From contig NZ_LNGH01000011.1 in NCBI RefSeq assembly GCF_011057715.1, positions 1-64,000 of the forward strand: DNA of 64,000 nucleotides. The letters run 5' to 3'. The notes beneath the pieces were generated by a model. It searched no databases. It saw only the letters and a list, made by a program, of their open reading frames with translations, and had not been told where the DNA came from. Both the position numbers and the translations under genes were made by a program. Positions 8,434 through 16,882 of the stretch are shown one piece after another (the first letter of the stretch is position 1; every line of letters starts with the position of its first letter). Origin of the DNA: Marinitoga sp. 38H-ov. GTDB taxonomy: Bacteria > Thermotogota > Thermotogae > Petrotogales > Petrotogaceae.

Positions 8434-9000
8434 CTACAATACTTTTCTACTACCCGGTTTAATTAATTGAATATTTAATTTACATAATGGACAAGAATCA
8501 GGTTCAAATGTTTTTGCTTCTATTTCTAATAAGGAGTTTATTAAATAATTATTTAATATATTTTTTTTGCTTCTATTAATTATACAACCAATCCCAATAA
8601 TTTTAGGATTATATTTTTGAATTGCATTTAATACCTCTAATGTCGATTTTCCTGTTGTTATAACATCTTCTATTATTATTATTTTTTTATTTTCTTCTAT
8701 ATAAAAATTTCTTCTTAACTCCATTTTTCCATCTTTATTTCTCTCGGTAAATAAAAATGGAACATCAAAAGCCTTTGCAACTTCGTGTCCTATTATAATT
8801 CCACCTAATGCTGGCGAGATAATATAATCTGGTATTTCATTAAATTTTTTTGATAATTCATTTCCTAATATTTGAGCATATTTTGGATATTTTAATACTT
8901 GTGCACATTGAATGTACTTATCAGAATGCAAACCAGATGATAATAAAAAATGACCTTTTAAAATTGCATTTGTATCTTCTAAAATTTTAATTAAATTCAT
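8434..9000 (-). CDS. pyrE: orotate phosphoribosyltransferase
   Basis: This enzyme joins orotate to PRPP to give orotidine 5'-phosphate, the fifth step of UMP synthesis. The 188-residue chain carries the PRPP-binding signature KIIIIEDVITTGKSTLEVL near residues 104-122 and FTERNKDGKMELRR before it. The C-terminus has a CPLCKL pair of cysteines, which is not part of the core fold and may bind metal. Start ATG 9000 follows GGAGGG and overlaps the end of pyrF by 14 bases, indicating translational coupling. It is the last intact gene of the pyr operon. Confidence 0.95.
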   Translation of the reverse strand: MNLIKILEDTNAILKGHFLLSSGLHSDKYIQCAQVLKYPKYAQILGNELSKKFNEIPDYIISPALGGIIIGHEVAKAFDVPFLFTERNKDGKMELRRNFYIEENKKIIIIEDVITTGKSTLEVLNAIQKYNPKIIGIGCIINRSKKNILNNYLINSLLEIEAKTFEPDSCPLCKLNIQLIKPGSRKVL

Positions 9001-9760
9001 TATTTTCCCTCCATTTATTAATTTCAGAATTATATAAAATTACTTTTTTTCTCGGATCATCACTAAAAATTACACTTCTTGAAACATTTATTAATATATT
9101 TTTATAACCATTAAGATTATTAAATATATCTTTAATACTACCACCTTGGGCACCTATACCAGGAATTAAAAATAACATATTATCAGAATTATTTACAATT
9201 TCTTTTATGAATATTGCATTCGTTGCACCTACAACTAAACCAATTTTATTTTTAAACTTTTTATTTAACTCATTCATTTTTTGAGTAATTTTTAAATATA
9301 ATTTTTCAGGAATTTCAAAATCATATGCTCCTTTATTTGAAGTTAAAGATAAAACAAATATATGAGAATCATTATACATTAAATAAGGTTCTAGTGTATC
9401 TAACCCCATATAAGGATTAACAGTTAAAGAATCTATTTTTAATTTTTCAAAATAATATGTTGCATACGCCTTTGCAGTGTTTCCAATATCTCCCCTTTTT
9501 GCATCTAAAATAATTGGTATGTCTTCATCAACATTTTTAATATAATTTATAGTATTTTCTAATATTTCTAATCCTTTTGCTCCTAACTTCTCATAAAAAG
9601 CTATATTTATTTTATATCCACAGATCAAATCATATGTATTTTTTACTATCCATTTATTAAATTCGTAAATATCTCCATTTATTTTTTCATAATCACTATC
9701 TAATCCTACAAACAATACTGAATTATTTTTTTGTCTACGTTTAATATATTTATCAAACAT
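8987..9760 (-). CDS. pyrF: orotidine 5'-phosphate decarboxylase
   Basis: It decarboxylates OMP to UMP, the last step of the pathway. The catalytic Asp-Lys-Asp array is in IILDAKRGDIGNTA near residues 83-96; FVGLDSDYEK at the N-terminus and IPGIGAQGGS near the C-terminus bind phosphate. At 257 residues with these motifs it resembles the longer group of bacterial PyrF. The start chosen is ATG 9760 behind GAGGGATATT; an in-frame ATG at 9793 would overlap pyrD further and lacks a site. The first codons overlap the end of pyrD by 8 bases. Confidence 0.95.
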   Translation of the reverse strand: MFDKYIKRRQKNNSVLFVGLDSDYEKINGDIYEFNKWIVKNTYDLICGYKINIAFYEKLGAKGLEILENTINYIKNVDEDIPIILDAKRGDIGNTAKAYATYYFEKLKIDSLTVNPYMGLDTLEPYLMYNDSHIFVLSLTSNKGAYDFEIPEKLYLKITQKMNELNKKFKNKIGLVVGATNAIFIKEIVNNSDNMLFLIPGIGAQGGSIKDIFNNLNGYKNILINVSRSVIFSDDPRKKVILYNSEINKWRENNEFN

Positions 9761-10652
9761 AATATCCCTCCACAGCGCATGAAAAAATTTCATTATAATT
9801 TTTATTTTTAAAATAATTTTCTAAATCATATATTATTTTCAATGGTAAATAAGGATCTGTCATTACTCCTGACCCAACTCCAACTAAATTAGCCCCAGCC
9901 ATAATAAATTCTATTGCATCTTTATAATCAAAAACACCACCCATACCTATTATCGGTATTTTTCTAAAATTTCTTCTTATTCTAAAAATTGTAGCTAAAG
10001 CTATTGGTTTTATTGCAGGCCCACTTAAACCTCCAACTCCTCTTTTTAAAATAACTTTTCCTGTATTAATATCTATTTTCATACCTTTTGGAGAATTAAT
10101 TAATGTAATCCCATCCGCTCCTGCTTTAATTGCTGCATTAATTAAATCTTCTAAAAAAGTTTCTACTCCAAATTTAATAAAAATTGGTTTTTTTGAAATT
10201 TTTTTTACTTCTTGAACTAATTCAAAAATAGATTTTTCATTTATTCCAAGAGGAATTCCATCTTTTCCCACATTTGGACAAGATAAATTTAATTCAAATA
10301 TAGCTGCATTAGAATTATTTAACTTATCAACTAACATTAAATAATCGCTTATATTTTCTCCACCCAAACTTAGAATAACATTTGTTTTTAAATTATTTAA
10401 AAATTTCAAATCATTTTTTATAAAATTTTCTATTCCTGGGTTTTGTAATCCTATAGAATTTATTATACCTGCTTTAACATTTACTATTCTAGGTGGCGGA
10501 TTACCTTCTTTTTCTTTTATAGTTACTGTTTTTGATGTAAACCCACCTAATTTATTTAAATCAATATATTCTGCTAGTTCTTGTCCATTACCTCCAGGCC
10601 CGGAGGCTATAATTATAGGGTTTTTGAATTTTATATTACAAATTTCTACCAT
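9753..10652 (-). CDS. pyrD: dihydroorotate dehydrogenase, catalytic subunit (type 1B)
   Basis: It oxidises dihydroorotate to orotate with FMN and, with PyrK, passes electrons to NAD+. The 299-residue barrel has ASGPGGNG and NSIGLQNPG near the N-terminus, and the active-site base cysteine in FELNLSCPNV near residue 125, as expected for type 1B; a serine is used in quinone-linked type 2. IGMGGVFDYKDA binds the FMN phosphate. It overlaps pyrK by 7 bases. The adjacent pyrK confirms an NAD-linked anaerobic enzyme. Confidence 0.95.
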   Translation of the reverse strand: MVEICNIKFKNPIIIASGPGGNGQELAEYIDLNKLGGFTSKTVTIKEKEGNPPPRIVNVKAGIINSIGLQNPGIENFIKNDLKFLNNLKTNVILSLGGENISDYLMLVDKLNNSNAAIFELNLSCPNVGKDGIPLGINEKSIFELVQEVKKISKKPIFIKFGVETFLEDLINAAIKAGADGITLINSPKGMKIDINTGKVILKRGVGGLSGPAIKPIALATIFRIRRNFRKIPIIGMGGVFDYKDAIEFIMAGANLVGVGSGVMTDPYLPLKIIYDLENYFKNKNYNEIFSCAVEGYYV

Positions 10653-11359
10653 TCTAAATTCACCTCACTTAAATCAAATATAGGGCCATCTTTACAAATC
10701 ATCTTTATTCCATTCTTTGTTTTAACCGGGCAACCTTTACAAATACCTATCCCACAACCCATAATAGCTTCAAGAGAAGCATAAATTTTAACATTATATA
10801 AACTAAAAGCTTTTTTTATAGATTTAATCATGTCCATACTTCCACAAACCAAAAAAGCATTATTATTTTCAAATTTTATATCTTTAAATAATTTTTCTAT
10901 TAAATTCATTTTTTCTTCTTCATCTATATGTAACCCTTTAATATTAAATATTTTTCTTATTTCAGAAGTTGCATAACCATATATCTTTTTGTCAACTAAA
11001 TGTGGATATTTTTCAGAAAAATGAATAAGAGGAGCAGAACCACAATCTCCACCTAATAATATATATTTTTTACTTTTATCTATTTTATTTATAAATGGAA
11101 TACCATATGCTCCCCTTATATCTAATTCATCATTTTCTTTTAACATTTTTAATTCTGTTGTTAGTTCTCCAACAACTGCTATAAGAAATTTTATTATCTT
11201 TCCTTCTTGAAAAATAACAGAAAATGGTTTTCCAAAATCATAATATTTAGGCTTTAACATAACAAATTGTCCTGGTTCTATTAATATTTCTTTTTCAGTT
11301 TCTACAGTTAATAATATATAATTTTCTGTTTTTTTAATATCTTTTACAATGCAATTCAT
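10646..11359 (-). CDS. pyrK: dihydroorotate dehydrogenase electron-transfer subunit
   Basis: A 237-residue flavin/iron-sulfur protein of the ferredoxin-NADP reductase superfamily. EPGQFVMLKP near residue 27 binds FAD, LLGGDCGSAPLI near 105 binds NAD, and the C-terminal CGIGICKGCP plus MICKDGPIF supplies the four cysteines of a [2Fe-2S] cluster. It pairs with PyrD in a heterotetramer that reduces NAD+. Start ATG 11359 follows AAGGAGG and overlaps the pyrC stop by 4 bases. Confidence 0.94.
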   Translation of the reverse strand: MNCIVKDIKKTENYILLTVETEKEILIEPGQFVMLKPKYYDFGKPFSVIFQEGKIIKFLIAVVGELTTELKMLKENDELDIRGAYGIPFINKIDKSKKYILLGGDCGSAPLIHFSEKYPHLVDKKIYGYATSEIRKIFNIKGLHIDEEEKMNLIEKLFKDIKFENNNAFLVCGSMDMIKSIKKAFSLYNVKIYASLEAIMGCGIGICKGCPVKTKNGIKMICKDGPIFDLSEVNLEW

Positions 11360-12543
11360 TTAAGATCCTCCTTATATTTAATTTTTCCATTTACAACTGT
11401 CATTATTACTCTTCCATTTAAAGTTTTATATGGAATATTTTTTCCTTTAGAAAATATTTTCCTATCCCAATTTTTATTTATATCAACTATTACTAAGTCA
11501 GCATTATACCCTTCTTTTATATCTCCTTTATTTTTAAGATTAAATATTTTAGAAGGATTATAAGTGATTTTCTCTATTAAATATTCTAAATCGATATTAT
11601 ATTTTTTAGATATTGTATATATAGCAGGAAAGAATATATCTAAACCAGAAATTCCGTTTGGAGCATTTTTATAATCAGTATTTTTTTCTTCTAATGTGTG
11701 AGGAGCATGATCACTAACTATTATATCTATATAATCTAAATTATCAATTAAATATTTAATTCCATTTTTATTTTGAAGTGGTGGATTTATTTTTTTTAAA
11801 GTATTTTTTTCATCTTTTTCTAATAATAAGTGATGAAAAGTAACTTCGCTACTTACTTTTAATTTGTTTAATTTTGCATATTTAATTAAATCAAGAGTAT
11901 TTTTTGTTGAAATATGTGCTATATGAACATGACTATTTATATATTTTGATAACTCTATATCTCTAGCTACCATTAATGATTCAAATAAATCCATATTATA
12001 AAATCTTTTATTTTCACAATGATTAATTATAACCCCATTAAATTTTTTTACAATATTCAAAGCTTTAAACATTATCTCATCATTAAAAATTGGGTCTCCA
12101 TCATCAGAAAAAAAAGTAAAACCTTTCTTACCTAAATTATCTAAATCATTTAATTCTATACCTTTTCTTTGTTTTGTCACCGAGGGAATAAGTATTACAT
12201 TTGATAAATCTATTGTTTTAGATTTTTCTAAAATTAAATTTAATATTTCTAAATTATCCATAGCAGGATTTGTGTTAGGCATAATACCTAACGTTGTAAC
12301 TCCACCATGAACTGCCGCTCTTAAACCATCATATATAGTTTCTTTATATTCAAAACCAGGTTCTCTTAAATGCGTGTGCATATCAATTATTCCAGGTATT
12401 AAGATTAAATCTTTTGCATCAATAACCTTATCTACTTTTTTTATTATTTTAGATATTTCAATTATTTTATCTTCTTCAATATATATATTAAAATTACCTT
12501 TAGTAGAATGTGAAATAATTTTAGCATTTTTTATTAAAAGCAT
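11356..12543 (-). CDS. pyrC: dihydroorotase
   Basis: It cyclises carbamoyl aspartate to dihydroorotate. The 395-residue amidohydrolase has the metal motif IDMHTHLREPG near residues 52-62 and the later metal/catalytic motif VSDHAPHT near 276. NHCENK and HIAHIST carry the other histidines. The length and the HTHLRE form point to the class I family found in Gram-positives and Thermotoga. Start ATG 12543 follows TAAGGTGAT. It lies 9 bp after pyrBI. Confidence 0.95.
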   Translation of the reverse strand: MLLIKNAKIISHSTKGNFNIYIEEDKIIEISKIIKKVDKVIDAKDLILIPGIIDMHTHLREPGFEYKETIYDGLRAAVHGGVTTLGIMPNTNPAMDNLEILNLILEKSKTIDLSNVILIPSVTKQRKGIELNDLDNLGKKGFTFFSDDGDPIFNDEIMFKALNIVKKFNGVIINHCENKRFYNMDLFESLMVARDIELSKYINSHVHIAHISTKNTLDLIKYAKLNKLKVSSEVTFHHLLLEKDEKNTLKKINPPLQNKNGIKYLIDNLDYIDIIVSDHAPHTLEEKNTDYKNAPNGISGLDIFFPAIYTISKKYNIDLEYLIEKITYNPSKIFNLKNKGDIKEGYNADLVIVDINKNWDRKIFSKGKNIPYKTLNGRVIMTVVNGKIKYKEDLK

Positions 12544-12552
12544 AATATCACC

Positions 12553-14136
12553 TTAAATATCCCATATTTCATTATAATCGTGAGGGGTTTCACAATATTC
12601 GCAAATTAGTTCCCCATTATTATTTCTTATAAAAGAGCCTTTTACATTTTCCCCATGAATAGGATTAGATATACAATTTTCATTTTTACATTTTAATTCT
12701 TCAAATCCATACACTTTAGGCGGTAATTTTATCCTATATTTTTCAGTTACCCTTGAATTTTTTATTATATTAACAGTAATATTTGGAGAAATTGCAGAAA
12801 GCTTTTTAATTTCTCTTTTTGATAAATATTTATCAGGTAAGCTTATATATCCTTTTAATTTTCCGTCTTCAGATTTAAAAATACCATCTGCACTATCAAT
12901 ATCAAAAAATTTCATAATCTTTCTTATTTTTAAAATTGTTAAAAATATTTCATCCGCTCCTTTACCCTTTGCAATATGATCAATTACTGTTCCATTTTCT
13001 ATAGGTTTAATACCTCTTTTTCCATCTTTTTGGACACCTTTTGTTCCATTTATTACTGGAGCACTAATTATATACTCTTCATTATTACAAATATCTGTAT
13101 TATTGTTAGAATTGTATTTTAATGCGCCTCCAAACATAGATAATAATATTATACGTGTCCAATATCCGTTAATTGCTTGTTTTTCCCAACCATTTAATGG
13201 TAATGAATCAAGGAAAGTTGGAATAGTAGGATAAATTTTATGTCTTGGTAAAGGATGGTAAAATTTAACATCTTGAGGAAGCAAAGGAAGGAATTCTTTT
13301 TTAAAAGTTACAGATTTTCTCAAAAAAAATTCTTTTTCTAAAATATCTTCTCCCATTCTCTCTAATTGAAGTCTTGTAAAATACCAAATATTTGCTATAT
13401 CTTTTTGTTTTAAATATTTTTCAATTGACTCAAATATTCTAACTTCAAATCCATTTGATTTCATTTTTTCTATATAATGTTTTGGCATTAAAATTTCTTG
13501 AGGAGCTATTAAATCCACTTTAACATTTTTAAAAATTTTTAATCCATTAACTTTTGAATGTACAGTTCTTCCGTGCAAAAGATCACCAACTAATGCTATA
13601 TGAATATAAGAATTATCAAAATTATTTTTTTCAAGGAAGGTAAATTCATCGAGGAGTTCTTGGGTAGGGTGTTCATGCTTTCCATCACCAGCATTTATAA
13701 AAGAAGGGACAATAAGGTTATTCCTAACAGCAAAATCAGAAACGGATTTTTCAAGTAACTTACAAGTACCTTCTAACTTTGTTCTTACAATAAAAATTGA
13801 ATAATCACTATAACCGGTTAGCATATTAAACGTATCAACATAACTTTCATTTTTATTAAAGGAGGAGAGATTTGAATCGAAGATAGTTACTTTAGCATTT
13901 TTGTGGAATTTTGCAGCATTTATAAAAGATTCTTTAGTTCTTGTACTAGGTTCGATAAATACAATATAAATACCAACATTTCCTTTAATCATAAATTCAG
14001 AAACATCTTCTTTATTAAACCATTTTTCTTTTAATCTTCGGGTTTGATTATACAAAAAAAGTTGTTCATCAATACTTAAATCATTAATAACAGTAAGAGA
14101 CCTACTTAGAAAAGTATCTTTTAACACTTTTTCCAA
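12553..14136 (-). CDS. pyrBI: aspartate carbamoyltransferase, fused catalytic and regulatory chains
   Basis: It condenses carbamoyl phosphate and aspartate, the committed pyrimidine step. Residues 1-330 form the catalytic chain: EPSTRTKESF binds carbamoyl phosphate, and KHEHPTQELLDEF and HPLPRHK follow. From about residue 365 a PyrI-like chain begins (GIKPIENGTVIDHIAKGKG) and ends with a zinc ribbon (CKNENC, CEYC), expected to bind nucleotide effectors. The same fusion is known in Thermotoga maritima. The start is taken as TTG 14136, eight bases after GGGAGG; a GTG at 14145 lies inside that site. It is the first gene of the pyr operon. Confidence 0.94.
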   Translation of the reverse strand: MEKVLKDTFLSRSLTVINDLSIDEQLFLYNQTRRLKEKWFNKEDVSEFMIKGNVGIYIVFIEPSTRTKESFINAAKFHKNAKVTIFDSNLSSFNKNESYVDTFNMLTGYSDYSIFIVRTKLEGTCKLLEKSVSDFAVRNNLIVPSFINAGDGKHEHPTQELLDEFTFLEKNNFDNSYIHIALVGDLLHGRTVHSKVNGLKIFKNVKVDLIAPQEILMPKHYIEKMKSNGFEVRIFESIEKYLKQKDIANIWYFTRLQLERMGEDILEKEFFLRKSVTFKKEFLPLLPQDVKFYHPLPRHKIYPTIPTFLDSLPLNGWEKQAINGYWTRIILLSMFGGALKYNSNNNTDICNNEEYIISAPVINGTKGVQKDGKRGIKPIENGTVIDHIAKGKGADEIFLTILKIRKIMKFFDIDSADGIFKSEDGKLKGYISLPDKYLSKREIKKLSAISPNITVNIIKNSRVTEKYRIKLPPKVYGFEELKCKNENCISNPIHGENVKGSFIRNNNGELICEYCETPHDYNEIWDI

Positions 14137-14172
14137 CTTAACCACCTCCCAAAAAATAATTTATTCTCGAAA

Positions 14173-14201
14173 ATAATACACAATTTTTTCTTAAAAATCA
14201 A
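14173..14201 (-). promoter_or_regulatory. pyr operon promoter
   Basis: Minus-strand TTGATT (14196-14201), 17 bases and TATTAT (14173-14178), preceded by TTGTG, lie about 35 bases before the TTG start of pyrBI. The leader is too short for an attenuator. The same arrangement, with nearly the same leader, occurs before uraA at 26324-26352. Confidence 0.75.
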
Positions 14202-14225
14202 TTAATTAAATGTAACGCAAAAATT

Positions 14226-14257
14226 AAAAAACCCCCTGATAATTTAGGGGGTTTTTT
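14226..14257 (-). terminator. terminator of the tRNA operon
   Basis: CCCCC and GGGGG arms (14232-14236, 14247-14251) are flanked by A6 and T6, directly after the CCA end of tRNA-Phe. Its symmetry would also stop plus-strand transcripts. Confidence 0.9.
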
Positions 14258-14332
14258 GGTGGCCAGGGACAGAATCGAACTGTCGACACCTGGATTTTCA
14301 GTCCAGTGCTCTACCAACTGAGCTACCTGGCC
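14257..14332 (-). tRNA. tRNA-Phe (GAA)
   Basis: The 76-base minus-strand sequence folds as a cloverleaf. The acceptor GGCCAGG pairs with CCTGGCC, the anticodon arm is CTGGA-CTGAAAA-TCCAG with anticodon GAA, the T arm is GACAG-TTCGATT-CTGTC, and the CCA end is encoded. It is the last of three tRNA genes on this transcript. Confidence 0.95.
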
Positions 14333-14342
14333 TCTAATAAAA

Positions 14343-14418
14343 TGGTGGGTGCTGCAGGGATCGAACCTACGACCTTCTGCTTGTAAGGCAGACGCTCTCC
14401 CAGCTGAGCTAAGCACCC
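14343..14418 (-). tRNA. tRNA-Val (TAC)
   Basis: A 76-base minus-strand cloverleaf with acceptor GGGTGCT, anticodon arm TCTGC-CTTACAA-GCAGA (anticodon TAC), T arm GTAGG-TTCGATC-CCTGC and encoded CCA. It lies 7 bp from tRNA-Glu and 10 bp from tRNA-Phe. Confidence 0.95.
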
Positions 14419-14425
14419 ACTTCTC

Positions 14426-14501
14426 TGGCGCCCCCAACGGGATTTGAACCCGTGCCTTTGGCGTGAAAGGCCAATGTCCTAGGCCGCTAGACGATGGGGG
14501 C
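14426..14501 (-). tRNA. tRNA-Glu (TTC)
   Basis: A 76-base minus-strand cloverleaf with acceptor GCCCCCA, anticodon arm TTGGC-CTTTCAC-GCCAA (anticodon TTC), T arm CGGG-TTCAAAT-CCCG and encoded CCA. It is first in the tRNA operon, about 17 bases from the promoter. Confidence 0.95.
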
Positions 14502-14517
14502 ATCACAACCGAAATAT

Positions 14518-14546
14518 ATAATATCAAAAAAAAGATTAAATATCAA
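14518..14546 (-). promoter_or_regulatory. tRNA operon promoter
   Basis: Minus-strand TTGATA (14541-14546), exactly 17 bases and TATTAT (14518-14523) lie 16 bases before tRNA-Glu, a usual distance for a stable RNA promoter. Confidence 0.75.
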
Positions 14547-14689
14547 TAAATCAAATATTTAAATTATGTAAAATTTGTTTTTTTAAAAATATATTTAATT
14601 TACATATTTTTAATTTTGATTTTATTTTCTTTTCATATTATTTTTGATAAAATCGCGGTGTATAAAATTAAAATTTAATATTATTATTT

Positions 14690-14826
14690 CCTCTTCCTGT
14701 ATAATCCCAATAATATGGTTTGGGAGTCTCTACCAGACAGCCGTAAACTGTCTGACTACAGGGAGAGGGGTGTGGTATTATTTATAATCGCGCCTCTCTT
14801 CCTGAGAGGCGCTTTTATTTTTTAAA
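14690..14826 (+). promoter_or_regulatory. purine (guanine-class) riboswitch controlling the pur operon
   Basis: The aptamer has the conserved core: TATAATC, ATAATATGG, GTCTCTACC, CCGTAAA and CTGACTAC. P1 pairs 14690-14701 with 14757-14768, P2 is 14706-14724 and P3 is AGACAG/CTGTCT (14735-14753). The discriminating base in GACTAC is C, as in guanine/hypoxanthine aptamers; adenine aptamers have U there. 14759-14772 can pair over 14 positions with 14791-14804 as an antiterminator that excludes both P1 and the terminator stem. Ligand binding should therefore end transcription before purE, a genetic OFF switch. Confidence 0.95.
14790..14826 (+). terminator. riboswitch terminator
   Basis: GCGCCTCTC (14790-14798) pairs with GAGAGGCGC (14804-14812) and a T-rich tail follows. 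It is the expression platform of the upstream aptamer; purE begins at 14843. Confidence 0.93.
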
Positions 14827-14842
14827 AAATAGGAGGGATAAA

Positions 14843-15253
14843 ATGGCAAAAGTTCTTGTTGTTGCAGGAAGTAATTCTGATAAAGAATTTGTAGAACAAG
14901 GATTAGCATTATTTAATGAATTGGGTATAGAATATGAATTTAAAATCTTTAGCGCTCATAGGAATCTCGAGGATTTAACAAATTATATAAAGAATCTCCC
15001 TAACGACTTTAGCATTATTATAGCAGTAGCAGGGTTAGCTGCAGCTCTTCCTGGAGTAATTTCTGCACTTACAACACTTCCTGTAATTGGTGTTCCTAAT
15101 GATATTGGTCCTTTAAAAGGAATTGATGCATTACTATCAATGGTACAAATGCCAAAAGGGGTACCTGTAGCAACGATGGGAATAGGCAATCACGGAATGA
15201 AAAATGCTGCATTTTTTGCTAAAAGAATATTAGAGTTGGAGGGAAAAAAATGA
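14843..15253 (+). CDS. purE: N5-carboxyaminoimidazole ribonucleotide mutase
   Basis: The 136-residue protein moves the carboxyl group to carbon 4 of the imidazole to give CAIR. VVAGSNSDKEF at the N-terminus, FSAHR near residue 37 (the catalytic His) and the VAGLAAALPG loop are PurE motifs. No purK lies in the operon, so either PurK is elsewhere or this enzyme takes CO2 directly as class II PurE does; the motifs look more class I/archaeal than class II. Start ATG 14843 follows GGAGGG. First gene of the riboswitch-controlled operon. Confidence 0.93.
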   Translation: MAKVLVVAGSNSDKEFVEQGLALFNELGIEYEFKIFSAHRNLEDLTNYIKNLPNDFSIIIAVAGLAAALPGVISALTTLPVIGVPNDIGPLKGIDALLSMVQMPKGVPVATMGIGNHGMKNAAFFAKRILELEGKK

Positions 15254-15957
15254 ATGCAAAAAATTTAAAGTTATTATATGAAGGAAAAGCAAAAAAAATT
15301 TTTGAATTCACAGAAAATGAAGTAATAATTTTTTTCAAAGATGATGTTACTGCTTTTAATGGATTAAAAAAAGACTCATTAAGCGGAAAAGGAAAAATAA
15401 ATAAAAAGATTTCAAAATTCTTTTTTGATATGTTAGAAAAGGAAAATATACCTACTCACTTTATTAAAGATATTGACGAAAACTCTTTTTTAGCAAAAAA
15501 AGGAAAAATAATACCTTTAGAAGTAATTGTTAGAAATTATACAGCAGGTAGTTTTTGTAAAAGATATGGTTTAAAAAAAGGTATTAAATTTAAAAATCCT
15601 ATATTAGAGTACTCTTTAAAAAATGATGAATTAGGTGATCCAATGATTTGTAAAAATATAATTTTATCTTTAAATTTAATTGAAAATAATTTATTAGAAA
15701 AAATTGAAAATTATTCATTAAAAATAAATAATATTATTTCTAATTTTTTATTAGAAAAAAATTTAATTTTAGTTGATTACAAATTGGAATTTGGAATTAA
15801 TAATAACGAGATATTTTTAGCCGATGAAATTTCTCCAGACACATGTAGATTTTGGGATAAAAACACAATGGAATCATTTGATAAAGATATATATAGAGAA
15901 AATAAAGGTAACTTAATAGATAAATATAAAGAATTTTTAAGGAGGATAAATTTATGA
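15250..15957 (+). CDS. purC: SAICAR synthetase
   Basis: It joins aspartate to CAIR with ATP. The 235-residue protein opens LLYEGKAKKIFEF, the family's ATP loop. Other motifs are FKDDVTAFNGLKKD, VIVRNYTAGSFCKRYG and the acidic ADEISPDTCRFWD near residue 193. It overlaps purE by 4 bases (ATGA) and purS by 4, so translation is coupled along the whole early operon. Confidence 0.96.
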   Translation: MNAKNLKLLYEGKAKKIFEFTENEVIIFFKDDVTAFNGLKKDSLSGKGKINKKISKFFFDMLEKENIPTHFIKDIDENSFLAKKGKIIPLEVIVRNYTAGSFCKRYGLKKGIKFKNPILEYSLKNDELGDPMICKNIILSLNLIENNLLEKIENYSLKINNIISNFLLEKNLILVDYKLEFGINNNEIFLADEISPDTCRFWDKNTMESFDKDIYRENKGNLIDKYKEFLRRINL

Positions 15958-16214
15958 AAAAATATATTTTTGAAGCTTTAATCACATTAAAAAATGGAAT
16001 ATTAGATCCTCAAGGTATAGCAACTCAAAAAGTATTAAAAAGATTAAATTATCCTGTTAATAATATTAAATTTGGAAAATTAATTGAATTTGAAATAGTT
16101 ACTGATAATATTGAAAATGCCAAAAAAATTGCTGAAGATATAACATTTAATACTTTAATAAATCCCGTATTAGAAAATTTTGAATTAAAAATACTAAAGG
16201 AGATAGAACTATGA
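15954..16214 (+). CDS. purS: FGAM synthetase PurS subunit
   Basis: The 86-residue PurS is a small ferredoxin-fold dimer that bridges PurQ and PurL in the three-protein FGAM synthetase. LKNGILDPQGIATQKVLKRL near residue 12 and FGKLIEFEI are typical. It lies between purC and purQ with 4-base overlaps on both sides. The ribosome site AAGGAGG sits in the end of purC. Confidence 0.94.
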   Translation: MKKYIFEALITLKNGILDPQGIATQKVLKRLNYPVNNIKFGKLIEFEIVTDNIENAKKIAEDITFNTLINPVLENFELKILKEIEL

Positions 16215-16882
16215 TAAATGCTGGAATAATTGTATTCCCAGGAACAAATTGTGATAGGGATGCGGAATTTGCATTAAAAATGTGTGGTTTTAATACAGAA
16301 TACGTTTGGCATGATTTCACAAATATATCAAAATATAATCTTATTTTTATACCTGGCGGTTTCTCATATGGAGATTATTTAAGAGCAGGCGTGTTAGCAA
16401 GGTTTTCACCAGTAATGAAAGAAATTGAAAAATATATTTTAAACAATAAAGGTTATGTTATAGGTGTTTGTAATGGGTTTCAAATTTTAACTGAAGCTGG
16501 TATTTTACGAGGGGCATTAACAAAAAATAAATCATTGAAATTCATTTGTAAAGATGTTGAATTAAAAATTATGAATAAAAATACTATTTTTACTAAACAT
16601 ATTAAAAAAAACAATTTAATAATTCCTATTGCTCACGGAGAAGGAAATTATTATATTGAAAACTATGAAGAATTAAAAAATAAAAATCTTATTGCTTTTG
16701 AATATATTGAAAACCCAAATGGATCAATTGGTAATATAGCTGGTATATATAATGAAAAATTTAATGTTTTAGGAATGATGCCGCATCCGGAAAGAAATTC
16801 CGTTAATTTATTGGGAAATGGTGATGGAAGAGAAATTTTACTCTCTATCAGGAGGTCAATTGAAAATGAATACATTTTATAA
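16211..16882 (+). CDS. purQ: FGAM synthetase glutaminase subunit
   Basis: The 223-residue class I glutamine amidotransferase frees ammonia for PurL. The nucleophile cysteine is in IGVCNGFQIL near residue 86, and the His/Glu pair is in MMPHPERNS near 196. VFPGTNCDRDAE starts the fold. It overlaps purL by 17 bases. Confidence 0.95.
   Translation: MINAGIIVFPGTNCDRDAEFALKMCGFNTEYVWHDFTNISKYNLIFIPGGFSYGDYLRAGVLARFSPVMKEIEKYILNNKGYVIGVCNGFQILTEAGILRGALTKNKSLKFICKDVELKIMNKNTIFTKHIKKNNLIIPIAHGEGNYYIENYEELKNKNLIAFEYIENPNGSIGNIAGIYNEKFNVLGMMPHPERNSVNLLGNGDGREILLSIRRSIENEYIL

Noticed and set aside
14198-14527. 109-codon minus-strand frame
   Set aside because: It runs through three tRNA genes and a terminator; the frame is an artefact of tRNA sequence.
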